Shown here: positions 62,863 to 64,000 of the stretch, one piece after another
How positions within the stretch are numbered: the stretch's first letter is position 1
Layout of the letters: the number at the start of each line of letters is the position of its first letter
DNA from: Acidobacteria bacterium UBA7540
GTDB taxonomy: Bacteria > Acidobacteriota > Terriglobia > UBA7540
Reading direction: 5' to 3'
NCBI GenBank assembly: GCA_002478145.1
Contig: DLMI01000072.1
Location: forward strand, 1-64,000
Length of the DNA: 64,000 nucleotides
The notes under the pieces: generated by a model
Seen by the model: only the letters and a program-made list of their open reading frames with translations
The model's database searches: none
What the model was told of the DNA's origin: nothing
Made by a program: the position numbers and the translations under genes

Positions 62863-64000
62863 TTACGGTTTCTTCGCAATTATATTGTTGCCAAAAATGA
62901 ATCCTATTTCACCCACGGCTCGGGGCTGGTTTGGGTTCGTGCCCGTGGGGCCGAAGGCGTAACCCGGCGTGTAGCTGCTCGCCCGAACAAAAGAAAGGTC
63001 TCCGCGAAAGAAGAAGCCTCCGTATTGAAAAGTGGGCGTCAGAGTGGCCGACCAGCCCGCGCTGCCCGGACCGTACATCAGATTGACGGCTTGCTCAGCG
63101 GCGCTCCCCGTGCTTGAGATATATTCCCCGCGCCCTGCGAGCGAGAAGCCGTGTTTGAACGTGTGACTCACCAGTAGCGCACCGCCTCGCGTCGACGCCC
63201 CCTTCACGACGCCGATCTTCTGGTTGGTCGGCACATCGGTGTATTGAAAGTAGGGCTGGACGATCCAGGACCCCTTGGAGTACGTGTAGATGACGGCGTA
63301 CATGCTGCCGTTGTTTTGTACGGGTGTGGCCACAGTCTGATAGGCTGTCTGCCCCAGGTTGCCCATCCCCTCGAACGCCAAGCTATGGGGCCCATTAGCA
63401 TAAGTTAACGAACCGCTCATCCAACTGTAGCGGTTGGAATAGAACCCGTCGTTCCAACTCAATGAGGCAGTGAATTTGCCCATCGTCTGATTCACTTGAA
63501 TTCCGCGATTGACGGCGTTTTCCTGGTTCCACAACAGGCCGCGCTCGATGTTCATGTTTTGGAAGGTGAACGTTGACTCGGCGCCCATCAGTGTCGGTAG
63601 GGCACCGATCAGGATGGAGGTGTTCTTTCCCGGCGCCAGTTTCAGGAAGCCGACCGGCAGCGGACCGTAGAGGTCGGTCAGCGTTTTGTCTGTGGCGAGG
63701 AACGACACCCCCAGGGCCGGAATATTATACGCGCCCGCCTGCAGGTAGAACTGAAACCAGCCGTCGGTCCTTTGAAGGAACACCTGCCCGTTACTTAGAG
63801 CCGCTTGAGTGGAGTCATCACCCGGGATGTGATTGCTCTGCCACAGGCCCATGCCGCTGAGAATGCCGTTCGCAGCGACTTTGCCGAAAGGTCCGGCGTT
63901 GAAGATGGCTGGGGGGAGTTCCTGCAGCGGACCCGTTATGGAAGGAGTGGGGAGCGCTGCCGGGGCTGGAGGCGGGGCCGTCGGCGCGGCCGCATTCTGC
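62863..64000 (-). CDS. Outer-membrane beta-barrel porin (BBP2-like), 5' end outside window
   Basis: At least 378 residues; the frame is open to the window edge (position 64000 side), so the start is not visible. A Pro/Ala-rich linker (APTAPPPAPAALPTPS) leads into GPLQELPPAIFNAGPFGKVA. Amphipathic beta strands then alternate with Gly/Asn turns (FQFYLQAGAYNIPALGVSFL; LSWNDGFYSNRYSWMSGSL; YGGFFFRGDLSFVRASSY). It ends VGEIGFIFGNNIIAKKP. Probably a substrate or metal-related porin next to a TolC-like gene. The ATG at 63852 is internal, not the true start. Confidence 0.75.
   Translation of the reverse strand, partial: QNAAAPTAPPPAPAALPTPSITGPLQELPPAIFNAGPFGKVAANGILSGMGLWQSNHIPGDDSTQAALSNGQVFLQRTDGWFQFYLQAGAYNIPALGVSFLATDKTLTDLYGPLPVGFLKLAPGKNTSILIGALPTLMGAESTFTFQNMNIERGLLWNQENAVNRGIQVNQTMGKFTASLSWNDGFYSNRYSWMSGSLTYANGPHSLAFEGMGNLGQTAYQTVATPVQNNGSMYAVIYTYSKGSWIVQPYFQYTDVPTNQKIGVVKGASTRGGALLVSHTFKHGFSLAGRGEYISSTGSAAEQAVNLMYGPGSAGWSATLTPTFQYGGFFFRGDLSFVRASSYTPGYAFGPTGTNPNQPRAVGEIGFIFGNNIIAKKP

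Overview
The window looks like a chromosomal segment of a GC-rich Acidobacteriota bacterium, probably a metagenome-derived or soil lineage. The main evidence is seven tandem ~810-residue permeases of the duplicated MacB/FtsX type (the acidobacterial duplicated orphan permease, ADOP, family). They come with a NtrC-type two-component system, a CRTAC/ASPIC protein, a Tat-exported Gfo/Idh/MocA oxidoreductase and heptamer-based intergenic repeats. This taxonomic call is inference from gene content only.

Layout. 0.3-3 kb: arginase and D-Ala-D-Ala ligase (translationally coupled, minus strand) and a membrane-anchored Cys-rich protein. 3.6-28.4 kb: a plus-strand export locus made of a HlyD-type adaptor, five ADOP permeases, a MacB/LolD-type ATPase, two more permeases, a broken nucleotidyltransferase module, a second ATPase, then a sigma54-dependent response regulator and its sensor kinase. 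A -24/-12-like element lies upstream of the adaptor. 28.4-29.2 kb: a toxin-antitoxin pair inside 16-bp direct repeats. 29.5 kb: a polytopic TonB-like protein. 30.7-38.8 kb: a minus-strand Fe-S cluster operon, rrf2-sufB-sufC-sufD-sufS-sufU-sufT-ygfZ, with a good sigma70 promoter. 39.9 kb: a type IV pilin with a sigma54-like promoter. 40.8-45.8 kb: a PD-(D/E)XK-like protein, a Gfo/Idh/MocA oxidoreductase and a CRTAC protein. 46.4-49.5 kb: a complete 3,160-bp IS1-like transposon with 19-bp inverted ends, an 8-bp target duplication and cargo that includes a P63C-domain gene. 50-58 kb: an aquaglyceroporin, then a heavy-metal-type RND efflux operon (adaptor, pump, small exported protein, outer-membrane lipoprotein) with a divergent histidine kinase/LuxR regulator. 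60.5-64 kb: a KDPG-type aldolase, a frameshifted TolC-like gene, a porin remnant and a porin that runs off the window.

The most unusual signal is not a gene. At least fifteen intergenic sites carry short tandem words, nearly all 7 bp (a few 8 bp), usually as two arms in inverted orientation around a short spacer. The word differs from site to site, but the architecture and the position, within a few bases of the preceding stop codon, are constant. They resemble the heptanucleotide STRR repeats known from cyanobacteria, but the paired inverted layout and stop-codon position deserve study. Three further repeat classes are present: a palindrome beginning GTCATTCC, a three-unit ~140-bp element found at two sites, and repeats inserted in frame in a secreted protein.
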